Positions 8,772 to 15,954 of a stretch of 64,000 bases of DNA are shown here, in pieces. Each line of letters starts with the position of its first letter. The first letter of the stretch is position 1. A model generated the notes under the pieces. That model saw nothing but the letters and a program-made list of their open reading frames with translations, was not told the origin of the DNA and made no database searches. Source of the stretch: G965220205 sp965220205 (GTDB lineage: Bacteria; Chloroflexota; Dehalococcoidia; Lucifugimonadales; Australimonadaceae); assembly GCA_965220205.1 (NCBI GenBank), contig OZ244812.1:558001-622000 (forward strand), read 5' to 3'. The position numbers were made by a program, and so were the translations under genes.

Positions 8772-10055
8772 TCAGTTGATGCCGACGAGTTCCTCGTAGA
8801 TGCCCCTGGCGAACTCGTAAGCCGCCTCCGCGGCCTCCGTCTCCGCGGGGTCGCACTCGACGCACCGGTAGACCACGCCGGGCTCCCTGCGGTCGTCGGG
8901 GTCGGTCTTGCCCGGCGAGACGTCTTCGCGCAGGCTCGGCCTCGGCGTGGAGCCTTCGCGGACAGCGGCCAGCTCATTCGTGAGCGTTTGCCCCTCCCGC
9001 GAGAGCCACCAGTTGATCCCGAGCTTCATCGCGTTCGGGTGCGGCGTGTTGATGGGAACCATGATTTGCGACGCGCTCGAACCGCCGGAGAGCTGCGGCG
9101 CTTGGAGGGGCATGTTCTTCCGGAACCGCGCGGTCGGCAGACCCTCGCGGGACATGGCGTTGAGCGTCTGGGTCGTGAGTGCGCCCAGGAACGACCAGGC
9201 GTACTTCCCCTGCGCAACGGCGTCGGCCGCGACTCGGGCGTCGGCGAGCCAGTCAGCGTCGAACGACCGCATCATCGATTCGAGGAAGTCCGAACCGAGA
9301 TCCGGGTGAACCGTCAGCGAGTAGTACGCTCCTCCGCCGGTCCCGTAGGGGGGCGGCGGGTACATCGTGACCTTGCCCCGGTACTTCTCGACGAACTCGG
9401 GCTTGAGGAAGTCGTGGTCGACCACGATGGCGTCCACGTCCTCCTGCGGCACCAGATCGGTGTTGTAGCCGGCGTTCACCTGGTTGCGGCGGGAGACCGT
9501 CGCCGAGTACACGAAGAAGTAGCCGTACTCGGGGTCTCCCCAGGTGTAGTCGCCCGTGTACCAGGCCGATTTGTCCAGCACATCGGGGTGGATGAACAGC
9601 GGCTCCATCCGCTGGAGCCCTCCGCCGTCGAGGATCTGGTTGCCCCGGAGCGGGTCGGCCATGATGATGTCGACGTCGTAACGCCCCGCCGATTGCTCAG
9701 CCAGGATGCGGTCCGTCGTGTCCTGGTTCGCTCCGCCGGAGACAATGACTTCGATGCCGTACTTCTCAGCGAAGACGTCCCAGACCGGTCGATTGTCGCG
9801 CGAGCCGGAGGTGCCGCCCGCGATGATCAGCTTGCCTTCCTCGGCTGCTGCCGCGGCCAGAGCGTCCCATTCGTCCTGGAACATCGCCTCGGCGCTGAGC
9901 GTCGGCGTCGGCTCCGCCATAGCCACCGCCGTCGGCGTCGGCGTAGGCCTCGGCGTTGGCGTCGGGTCCGAGCCGCATGCGGCAGCCATGAGCGCGATGA
10001 CCGCAAGCACGACCACGCTCCTAGCCACGTTCGTCCACTTTCCTGCGTATGCCAT
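8772..10055 (-). CDS. Family-1 extracellular solute-binding lipoprotein
   Basis: 427-aa ABC-importer binding protein. It has a signal peptide with lipobox ending AAAC (Cys27), then a Thr-Pro linker (TPTPRPTPTPT) of the kind common in Chloroflexota lipoproteins. The mature part resembles Fe(III)/spermidine-type binding proteins (GKLIIAGGTSGSRDNRPVWD, WWLSREGQTL). The start is ATG 10055 (MAYAGKW) with GGAG six bases upstream; an in-frame ATG at 10067 is possible. It is the first gene of the minus-strand operon and diverges from the Rieske gene at 10302. A dyad in the shared promoter region is a candidate operator. Ligand unknown. Confidence 0.92.
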   Translation of the reverse strand: MAYAGKWTNVARSVVVLAVIALMAAACGSDPTPTPRPTPTPTAVAMAEPTPTLSAEAMFQDEWDALAAAAAEEGKLIIAGGTSGSRDNRPVWDVFAEKYGIEVIVSGGANQDTTDRILAEQSAGRYDVDIIMADPLRGNQILDGGGLQRMEPLFIHPDVLDKSAWYTGDYTWGDPEYGYFFVYSATVSRRNQVNAGYNTDLVPQEDVDAIVVDHDFLKPEFVEKYRGKVTMYPPPPYGTGGGAYYSLTVHPDLGSDFLESMMRSFDADWLADARVAADAVAQGKYAWSFLGALTTQTLNAMSREGLPTARFRKNMPLQAPQLSGGSSASQIMVPINTPHPNAMKLGINWWLSREGQTLTNELAAVREGSTPRPSLREDVSPGKTDPDDRREPGVVYRCVECDPAETEAAEAAYEFARGIYEELVGIN

Positions 10056-10131
10056 GTCGAACTCCATTACCCCTTGTGTAGAGTGAGGCGGCGTCTCATA
10101 GGCGGCCGCTGCGGCCAACCCATGGTCCGGT

Positions 10132-10159
10132 CCAATCATGCCCTATCCGACATGATTGG
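10132..10159. promoter_or_regulatory. Candidate operator: 9-bp dyad in a divergent promoter region
   Basis: CCAATCATG (10132-10140) and its exact reverse complement CATGATTGG (10151-10159) are separated by 10 nt, so half-site centres are 19 bp apart, suited to a dimeric helix-turn-helix regulator. It lies between the divergent solute-binding protein and Rieske genes, about 60 bp upstream of a -35-like TTGACC. No regulator gene is adjacent. Confidence 0.45.
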
Positions 10160-10215
10160 GGTATTCTAGCCTGCCGCCGCCGTAAGGTCACGCCTGTCCT
10201 CCGAATTGCCGCTCG

Positions 10216-10244
10216 TTGACCGTCCCAAGGGCTTCCTTTAGCAT
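10216..10244 (+). promoter_or_regulatory. Sigma70-type promoter for the Rieske gene at 10302
   Basis: TTGACC (10216-10221), a 17-nt spacer, then TAGCAT (10239-10244). Its start point would fall about 50 nt before the Rieske start codon. The same TTGAC-N17-TANNNT geometry appears upstream of several other plus-strand genes here. Confidence 0.55.
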
Positions 10245-10301
10245 GCGACCGTCTCGACCGGAGCTCCGGTCCCTCGGCTTCGATTCAAGGAGGCGCGCGC
10301 C

Positions 10302-11597
10302 ATGCTGAGCGTTGAGGATAATGAACGTCTCGCCCGTGTCGGCCGTGGGACCCCGATGGGGTCGCTCATGCGGCGGTTCTGGATTCCGTTCATGGTCCAG
10401 CATGATCTGCCCGAGCCCGACGGGCCCCCGGTGCGCGTCACGCTGTTGGGCGAGAGCCTGGTCGCCTTCCGCGACGCCAGCGGACGGGTGGGGCTGGTCG
10501 AGCGCCGATGCGCGCACCGCCGGGCGGACCTCTTCTTCGGCCGCAACGAGGAGAACGGGCTGCGCTGCACCTACCACGGCTGGAAGTACGACACGACAGG
10601 CCATTGCGTGGACATGCCGACTGAGTCGGCCGAGAGCACGTTCGCTGACAAGGTGTCCATTGTGGCCTACCCGGTGCGGGAGCGGGCCGGGGTCCTGTGG
10701 ACCTATATGGGGCCCAAGGAGTTCACGCCTGAGATGCCCGAGTTCGAGTGGGCCAACGCTCCCGACGCGAACCGCTACGTTTCGTGGAACGTGCAGGAGT
10801 GCAACTTCGCCCAGGCAATCGAGGGCGGGATCGACACGATCCACTCCGTCTTCCTGCACAGCTCGATGGACTCGCACCGTCGCCGCGACGATTGGGAGGC
10901 GGAGGGCAGACGCACGAACAACCCGCGCCTGCGATTCCGAACCGACAGAAACCCCCCGAAGATGCAGACCCAGGACACCGACTTCGGCATCGTCATCGGC
11001 GCCAAGTACGCCGGGGACGACGACGCCAACTACTGGCGCTTCAACCTCTTCTACATGCCGTTCTACACGGCCCCGCCGGGCCAGGAGACACAGAAGAGCG
11101 TGCATGCCTTCGTTCCGCTGGACGACGTTACGACAGCGCGATGGACGTTCACGTTGAGCGATTCGCCCATGAGCGCACGCCAGCGCGCCCTCTTCCGCAA
11201 GGGCTCGGGCTTGCACTCCGAGGTCTACCCGGGGACCCACTTCCCGACTCACAACGTTCGCAACGACTACCAGATCGACCGGGAGATGCAGAAGCTCGAG
11301 ACGTACACTGGCATCAAGGACTTCGGGGCGCAGGACTACTCCATCCAGGAGGGCATGGGCCCCGTCGCTGAGCGGCACCTCGAGCACCTCGGCACGACCG
11401 ACATCGGAATCATCGCGACGCGCCGCCGGTTGCTCAAGGCGGCCACGGACCTGCGCGAGGGGATCGAGCCTCCCTCGGCGAGCCAGGGCGAGGTCTACCG
11501 CGTGCGGCCCGGCGAGACGTTGATCCCCGCGGACGTGAGCGATTGGGCAGCGCACGAGGCGACCAAGCGGGCGCTCGCCGCTGTGTGGAAGTCGTAG
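10302..11597 (+). CDS. Rieske oxygenase, phthalate-dioxygenase-like
   Basis: 431-aa oxygenase alpha subunit starting MLSVEDNERLARVGRGTPMG. Rieske ligands are C70-x-H72 and C89-x2-H92 (CTYHGW). The catalytic motif EGGIDTIHSVFLH supplies D178, H181 and H186. AAGGAGG precedes the ATG. It is followed after 5 nt by the left copy of a 37-bp repeat whose right copy contains the ribosome-binding site and start codon of the alcohol dehydrogenase gene at 14159. Before the restriction-modification island arrived, the two were therefore probably consecutive genes of one operon. An oxygenase followed by an alcohol dehydrogenase fits oxidation of a hydroxylated product (inference). Confidence 0.95.
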   Translation: MLSVEDNERLARVGRGTPMGSLMRRFWIPFMVQHDLPEPDGPPVRVTLLGESLVAFRDASGRVGLVERRCAHRRADLFFGRNEENGLRCTYHGWKYDTTGHCVDMPTESAESTFADKVSIVAYPVRERAGVLWTYMGPKEFTPEMPEFEWANAPDANRYVSWNVQECNFAQAIEGGIDTIHSVFLHSSMDSHRRRDDWEAEGRRTNNPRLRFRTDRNPPKMQTQDTDFGIVIGAKYAGDDDANYWRFNLFYMPFYTAPPGQETQKSVHAFVPLDDVTTARWTFTLSDSPMSARQRALFRKGSGLHSEVYPGTHFPTHNVRNDYQIDREMQKLETYTGIKDFGAQDYSIQEGMGPVAERHLEHLGTTDIGIIATRRRLLKAATDLREGIEPPSASQGEVYRVRPGETLIPADVSDWAAHEATKRALAAVWKS

Positions 11598-11602
11598 CTA
11601 TT

Positions 11603-11639
11603 GGCGGAAGGAACGCTCCCCAGGGAGGACCAGCGTGGC
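11603..11639 (+). repeat. 37-bp direct repeat, left copy
   Basis: Identical over 37 bp to 14127-14163. It begins GGCGGAAGGAACGCTCC and includes a strong GGGAGGA ribosome-binding site and a GTG. In this copy the GTG opens only eight codons (MASYDIRY) before TAG. It marks the left edge of the restriction-modification island. Confidence 0.9.
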
Positions 11640-11654
11640 GTCGTACGACATCCG

Positions 11655-11685
11655 GTACTAGCGAATAGGGAGGCGGGTCTAGTAC
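11655..11685. promoter_or_regulatory. Inverted repeat upstream of the methyltransferase gene
   Basis: GTACTAG (11655-11661) and CTAGTAC (11679-11685) are perfect 7-bp arms 17 nt apart, ending 38 bp before the methyltransferase ATG. A role in setting methyltransferase expression is possible. No controller (C) protein gene is present, so binding by the methyltransferase itself would be the simplest idea (inference). Confidence 0.35.
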
Positions 11686-11723
11686 ATGATGGATCAACGC
11701 TGCTTGAGGGAGTTCTCTCATCG

Positions 11724-13121
11724 ATGATTGCAAACGCCAAACCCATCGACAAAACCGCTACTCGCCGAATAACCAATCTGAACGAACATCTCCATTCGGA
11801 GTTCAAGCCCGTAATGCGCGTGGATGGCGGCCTTACCCGCGCGCTCGTGAGTTTCCAAGACAACAAGAGTACCCCTGGGTTCAGGTGGTACCGCTTCAAG
11901 GAAGCGTTCTCCGCGACTCTGGTCAACGGACTGCTGGACGAGTACGGCTATGCCGAGGACAGTTTGTTGGACCCGTTTGCGGGCAGCGGAGCTGCGCTCT
12001 TCGCCGCCGCTGCGCGAGGCATGAACGCTGAGGGCATTGAACTGCTCCCCATAGGGCAAGACATCATCAGCGCACGGCACACGGCCGACCAGCACAGTGA
12101 ACAGATTATAGAAGCAATCAAGACCTGGATCTCTGAAATGCCTTGGCATTCGTGCGATGCGCGTGCCCCTCTTGGCGAAATTCGGATTACGGCGGGGGCG
12201 TATCCACCTGAGACAAAAGCGTCAATCGAACGGTACATACAGGCGCTTATGGTTGAGGACATAAACACAGCCTCCGTGCTACGACTTGCTTTGCTGTGTG
12301 TTCTAGAATCTGTGAGTTACACTCGCAAGGATGGGCAGTACTTGCGATGGGACTATCGCGCAGGGCGAGACTGGCGTAAGCACCGATTCGACAAAGGCTC
12401 TATTCCCTCTTTCGACGAAGCGATTATTGCCAAACTCGGTGAAATGCTGGAGGACCTAGCCTCTAGCACGGGAGTCCGGCAGATAGTAGGACAGGTGCAG
12501 ATTCGACGTGGGTCGTGTCTCGAGATTCTTCCGACGATGATAGAGACGGCAAGCTACGATGTGGTTTTTACCTCACCACCTTACTGTAATCGCTATGACT
12601 ATACCCGGACATACGCTCTGGAGCTAGCCGTTCTGGGCATTGACGAAGTGGAGATTGCCAGGCTGCGCCAAGAGATGCTGAGCTGCACCGTTGAGAATCG
12701 TGAGAAAGACCTTCTGGAGATGAATCCCGATTGGGAAGAGGCTATCGATATAGTGATCAACCACCCACTCTTGTCCAGTATCGACTCTTACCTCGAGGCA
12801 CAGCGAGCAGGCGGAGAGTTGAACAATGGTGGCATTCCGCGTATGATCCGAGGCTACTTCTCTGAGATGGCTTGTGTTGTGACGGAGTTGACGCGAGCAC
12901 TGAGACCGGGTGGTAGAGTCTTCATGGTGAATGACAATGTTCGCTACGCTGGGGTGGCGATACCTGTTGATCTCATCCTGTCAGATATCGCAACTCGCTT
13001 GGGCTTGGAAACTGAGGAGATCCGCATCCTGCCGCGTTCGAAAGGCAATTCCAGCCAGCAGATGGGGCGCTTCGATCGAGAGCCCCTCCGGAAATGCATC
13101 TACATCTGGAAGAAGCGCTGA
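11724..13121 (+). CDS. Type II DNA methyltransferase, probably N4-cytosine (AvaI/BsoBI system)
   Basis: 465 aa. It transfers a methyl group from SAM to DNA to protect sites from the endonuclease encoded next. The SAM-binding motif I is LLDPFAGSGA (residues 81-90). The catalytic motif IV is TSPPY (283-287); the S-P-P-Y form is typical of N4-cytosine methyltransferases. Start ATG 11724 was chosen because the 41 upstream in-frame codons run through the duplicated 37-bp repeat and are unlikely to be coding. The stop overlaps the next start (TGATG), so the two genes are translationally coupled. The pairing with an AvaI/BsoBI-like endonuclease implies recognition of CYCGRG (inference). Codon use is clearly more A/T-rich than that of neighbouring genes. 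Confidence 0.88.
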   Translation: MIANAKPIDKTATRRITNLNEHLHSEFKPVMRVDGGLTRALVSFQDNKSTPGFRWYRFKEAFSATLVNGLLDEYGYAEDSLLDPFAGSGAALFAAAARGMNAEGIELLPIGQDIISARHTADQHSEQIIEAIKTWISEMPWHSCDARAPLGEIRITAGAYPPETKASIERYIQALMVEDINTASVLRLALLCVLESVSYTRKDGQYLRWDYRAGRDWRKHRFDKGSIPSFDEAIIAKLGEMLEDLASSTGVRQIVGQVQIRRGSCLEILPTMIETASYDVVFTSPPYCNRYDYTRTYALELAVLGIDEVEIARLRQEMLSCTVENREKDLLEMNPDWEEAIDIVINHPLLSSIDSYLEAQRAGGELNNGGIPRMIRGYFSEMACVVTELTRALRPGGRVFMVNDNVRYAGVAIPVDLILSDIATRLGLETEEIRILPRSKGNSSQQMGRFDREPLRKCIYIWKKR

Positions 13122-14062
13122 TGGCTGCTTATGATCACCTCACCGGCCCGGATGATCTCGTAACGACGCATAGTGCGACAAGAGATGGTTTCCTTAGGCT
13201 TGTTGTAGAGCGCAATCAATTGGTATTGCCCTTTTTGGATGCCGCGAATGACCTCAGGACTGCGGCAGAGAACGCAGGCTCTATCGAAGAGTGTGTCAGA
13301 GACATCACGATGCGGCCGGCTCTCCTCGCCGCTGCTGGCGTATCAGAGAAGGCTGTCGGGCATCTGAGTGCCGAAGAAATGGAGTCTCCTATACGAAAAC
13401 TTGTTCAGCTTTGTCAGGAGCACGCAGGAGGCAATTTCGTCGATGAATTAGTGTATCGTTTTCTTCTAACGAAGGGTGATGCCGTGGGAGGAAAGGCGAG
13501 AAATGCTGCTGGCAAATTTGCTAAAGAGAAATTCCTTCAAGCAATGATGACGGCCGTAGAGACTGATTCTGATTCTTATTACTGGGTCGACCGCAAGAGG
13601 ATCTGGCATCTAGCCAGTGAGGCCCCGCCAGATTATGACAATGGGGCTCGGGGTCTGAACTGGACTTCGCATGGCAAGAACAGAACTCTGCTGCTTGACC
13701 GAAAAGTACCAGCCGTAGGTACGAATGTAGACCTCTGCTTGCTCAACTGCCAAAGAGGGCAGGCCGAGACCGCAGTCAAGAATGCAGGAGCGTTCGTCGC
13801 TCTCGGAGAACTGAAAGGCGGGATTGACCCAGCGGGCGCGGATGAGCACTGGAAGACCGCAAAGACTGCGCTCAATCGTATCCTTGGAGCATTCTCGGAC
13901 GCGGAGACCTTCCCGGCGCTATTCTTCATTGGCGCTGCCATCGCTAAGAACATGGCTGCCGAGATATGGGAACGTTTGGAGAAGAATACGCTGGCCAACG
14001 CTGCCAACCTGACCGACGATGATCAACTGGCGGCAATCGCACGGTGGGTAAGGATGCTGTAG
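13121..14062 (+). CDS. AvaI/BsoBI-family type II restriction endonuclease
   Basis: 313-aa nuclease. I recognise the family from segments such as RPALLAAAGVSEKA, GNFVDELVYRFLLTKGD and ALGELKGGIDPAGADEHWKT, which match AvaI/BsoBI as I remember them. The PD-(D/E)xK-type active site is D204 (NVDLCL) and E230-x-K232 (ELK). Family members cut C^YCGRG. ATG 13121 shares its A with the methyltransferase TGA. No regulatory gene is present, so the order methyltransferase first, endonuclease second with coupling may delay cleavage after entry. Lower GC than the flanks indicates acquisition by transfer. Confidence 0.9.
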   Translation: MAAYDHLTGPDDLVTTHSATRDGFLRLVVERNQLVLPFLDAANDLRTAAENAGSIEECVRDITMRPALLAAAGVSEKAVGHLSAEEMESPIRKLVQLCQEHAGGNFVDELVYRFLLTKGDAVGGKARNAAGKFAKEKFLQAMMTAVETDSDSYYWVDRKRIWHLASEAPPDYDNGARGLNWTSHGKNRTLLLDRKVPAVGTNVDLCLLNCQRGQAETAVKNAGAFVALGELKGGIDPAGADEHWKTAKTALNRILGAFSDAETFPALFFIGAAIAKNMAAEIWERLEKNTLANAANLTDDDQLAAIARWVRML

Positions 14063-14126
14063 CACCTGGCGGCCATCTCCCCCGCCGCCTCTGGAGAAGC
14101 ACTGCGGATTTAGTTACTATCCCCAA

Positions 14127-14163
14127 GGCGGAAGGAACGCTCCCCAGGGAGGACCAGCGTGGC
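14127..14163 (+). repeat. 37-bp direct repeat, right copy (contains dehydrogenase RBS and start)
   Basis: Exact copy of 11603-11639. Here the GGGAGGA motif and the GTG at 14159-14161 serve as ribosome-binding site and start codon of the alcohol dehydrogenase gene. This is therefore likely the original sequence or the part regenerated on insertion. Confidence 0.9.
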
Positions 14164-15286
14164 TGAGAAGGTGAAGGCGGCGGTCAAGACGGGCCCCGGA
14201 AGCACCGAGGTCTGGGAGTTCGATCTTCCCGGCGACCTGCCGGACGACTCGGCGCTGCTCCGGGTCGAGGCTGCGGGCGTCTGAGGAAGCGACGTCGGCG
14301 GGTACCGCCGGCCGAACAGCAGTGGCCCGCACATCATGGGCCACGAGAACGTTGGACGCCTCGTCGGCGTGGGCCCCGCGTTCGCGGAGCGCTGGGACGT
14401 CAAGACAGGCGACCTCGTGGCGCTCGAAGAATACCTCTCGTGCATGGACTGCGAGTTCTGCAACGTCGGCGAGTACCGGCACTGCCTGCTCACAGACGTG
14501 CGTAACGAAGACTACTGGACGCCCCAGATGCGCCGGTACGGCGGCACCCCGGTGGACAACGCGCCATCGCTGTGGGGCGGCTTCGGCCAGTACCTGTGGG
14601 TCCCGCCCAACGCGGCGGTGCACAAGGTCCCCGAGGGCCTGACGGCCCAGGAGGGCGCGCTTGCTCTGCCCATGGGCAACGGCGTCCAGTGGGCCGTGAT
14701 AGAAGGCGGCGCAGGCCCCGGGAAGACCGTCCTGGTCCAGGGCCCCGGACAGCAGGGGCTCGCCTGCGTCATCGCGTCGAAGCAGGCAGGCGCCGATACG
14801 ATCATCGTGACGGGGCTGACCAAGGACCAGGCTAGGCTGGACGTCGCGCTCAAGCTTGGCGCGGACCACGTTATCAACGTCGACGAGGAGGACCCCCGCA
14901 AGCGCATCGCCGAGCTCACGGGCGGCCGCGGCGTCGATGTCGTCGTGATTGCCACGGCCGGCGGCAACGGCATCCCGACGCTCCTGGGCATCGACGTGAT
15001 GAAGCGCAAGGGCGGCGTGTTGGTCGCGCAGGGGAACGACGCTCCGGACTTCCCCGACTTCCCCCTCGGCAAGCTGACGCGGAAGTACATCACGCTCAAG
15101 AGCGCGCGCGGGCACAGCTTCGACGCCGTCGAGCGAGCCCTGGCCTTCATCGCGACGCGGCCGTTCCCGTTGGACATGGTCCAGACGCACGCGTTCGGCC
15201 TCGACGAAGTGGACACGGCGATCAGGGCTGTCGGCGGCGAGGGAATCCAGGGCGCCATCCACGTGACGATCCTGCCCTGGAAGTAG
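14159..15286 (+). CDS. Zinc alcohol dehydrogenase (MDR) with in-frame TGA at the catalytic Cys
   Basis: 375 codons of a medium-chain NAD(P)-dependent dehydrogenase. The frame reads EAAGV-TGA-GSDVGGY, and TGA (14282-14284, codon 42) takes the place of the cysteine in the family motif G-V-C-G-S-D, a ligand of the catalytic zinc. Everything else is intact: GHENVG, the four-cysteine structural zinc loop (SCMDCEFCNVGEYRHC), the nucleotide-binding VLVQGPGQQGLA and a normal C-terminus. A GC-rich 8-bp hairpin with a GTA loop starts 9 nt after the TGA. Options are selenocysteine at the zinc site, a recent nonsense mutation (the gene was cut off from its operon promoter by the RM island), or a base-call error. 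If TGA stops translation, only an enzyme fragment starting near ATG 14336 could be made. The GTG start has an excellent RBS. Confidence 0.8.
14294..14312 (+). other. Hairpin just downstream of the in-frame TGA (possible bacterial SECIS)
   Basis: GTCGGCGG (14294-14301) pairs with CCGCCGGC (14305-14312), eight pairs with one G-U, closing a GTA loop. Seventeen nucleotides separate the TGA from the loop, and the loop begins G-U. Both features fall within the bacterial SECIS consensus as I recall it. GC-rich coding sequence often folds like this, so the hairpin alone is weak evidence. No selA, selB, selC or selD is in the window. Confidence 0.35.
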
Positions 15287-15296
15287 TGGAGCGCGA

Positions 15297-15935
15297 GTGA
15301 CGGCCAGCCCGTTCCCCGCCCATTTCTTCCGCCGTCAGGATGAGTCGTCCGACGCCGAGTTCTACGAGTTGCCCCGCCTCGTAGTCCATATCGACGACGA
15401 AGCGATCGAGGCGGTCGGCGCGTACCTCGGCGAAGTGCTGCCCCCGGGCGGCGTTGTCCTCGACCTGATGAGCAGCTGGCGGTCGCACCTGCCGGACAGC
15501 TACGTCCGAGGCGAAGTCGTCGGCCTCGGCATGAACAGCGTCGAGTTGGACGAGAACCCGCAGCTCCACGTCCGAGTGGTGCACGACCTCAACAGCGATC
15601 CAATGCTGCCCCTGGAGACCGAACGGTTCGACGCGGCGATGGTGACGGTCTCCATCCAGTACATCACGCAGCCGATCGAGGTGTTCCGCGAGGTCCGCCG
15701 CGTGCTGAAGCCGGGCGGCGTGTTCCACGTAGTCTTCTCAGACCGGATGTTTCCGACGAAGGCCGTCGCCGTGTGGCAGGCGATGCCCGACCCCGAGCGC
15801 CGCGCTCAGCTGATCGCCGCCTACTTCGCCGAGTCGGGAGGCTGGGGCGTCCCGCAGCTCCTCGACCGGAGCCCTGACGACGGCGACCCATACGGAGACC
15901 CGGTATACGTCGTGCGCGCGGTCAAGCTCGGGTAG
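15297..15935 (+). CDS. SAM-dependent methyltransferase (Methyltransf_11-like)
   Basis: 212 aa. It has a class-I methyltransferase core: a divergent SAM-binding strand VVLDLMSSWRSHLP, then FDAAMVTVSIQYITQP (motif IV region) and EVRRVLKPGGVFHVVFSDR, the usual post-motif of small-molecule methyltransferases. Motif I lacks the common G-x-G, as in a subgroup of bacterial homologs. GTG 15297 follows GGAG and lies 10 bp after the alcohol dehydrogenase stop, so the two are probably co-transcribed. Substrate not identifiable. Confidence 0.82.
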   Translation: MTASPFPAHFFRRQDESSDAEFYELPRLVVHIDDEAIEAVGAYLGEVLPPGGVVLDLMSSWRSHLPDSYVRGEVVGLGMNSVELDENPQLHVRVVHDLNSDPMLPLETERFDAAMVTVSIQYITQPIEVFREVRRVLKPGGVFHVVFSDRMFPTKAVAVWQAMPDPERRAQLIAAYFAESGGWGVPQLLDRSPDDGDPYGDPVYVVRAVKLG

Positions 15936-15954
15936 GGGGATGCGGCTGACTGCC

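Larger units (their letters stand above)
11603..14163 (+). other. Restriction-modification island bounded by 37-bp direct repeats
   Basis: About 2.5 kb carrying a methyltransferase and restriction endonuclease pair between two perfect 37-bp repeats. Base composition inside is visibly lower in GC than either flank (many A/T-rich codons in 11700-14060). Removing one repeat plus the insert (2,524 bp) restores a compact Rieske-alcohol dehydrogenase arrangement with about a 40-bp gap. No integrase or transposase is encoded. The repeat is therefore either an unusually long target duplication or the product of recombination between short homologies. Confidence 0.75.

Noticed and set aside
11601..11723. 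Upstream extension of the methyltransferase to a TTG at 11601
   Set aside because: It would translate the 37-bp repeat, which in its other copy is a non-coding leader, and lacks an RBS; ATG 11724 is more likely.
11603..14163. Prophage or integrative element
   Set aside because: No integrase, structural phage genes or tRNA attachment site; only the methyltransferase and endonuclease genes lie between the repeats.
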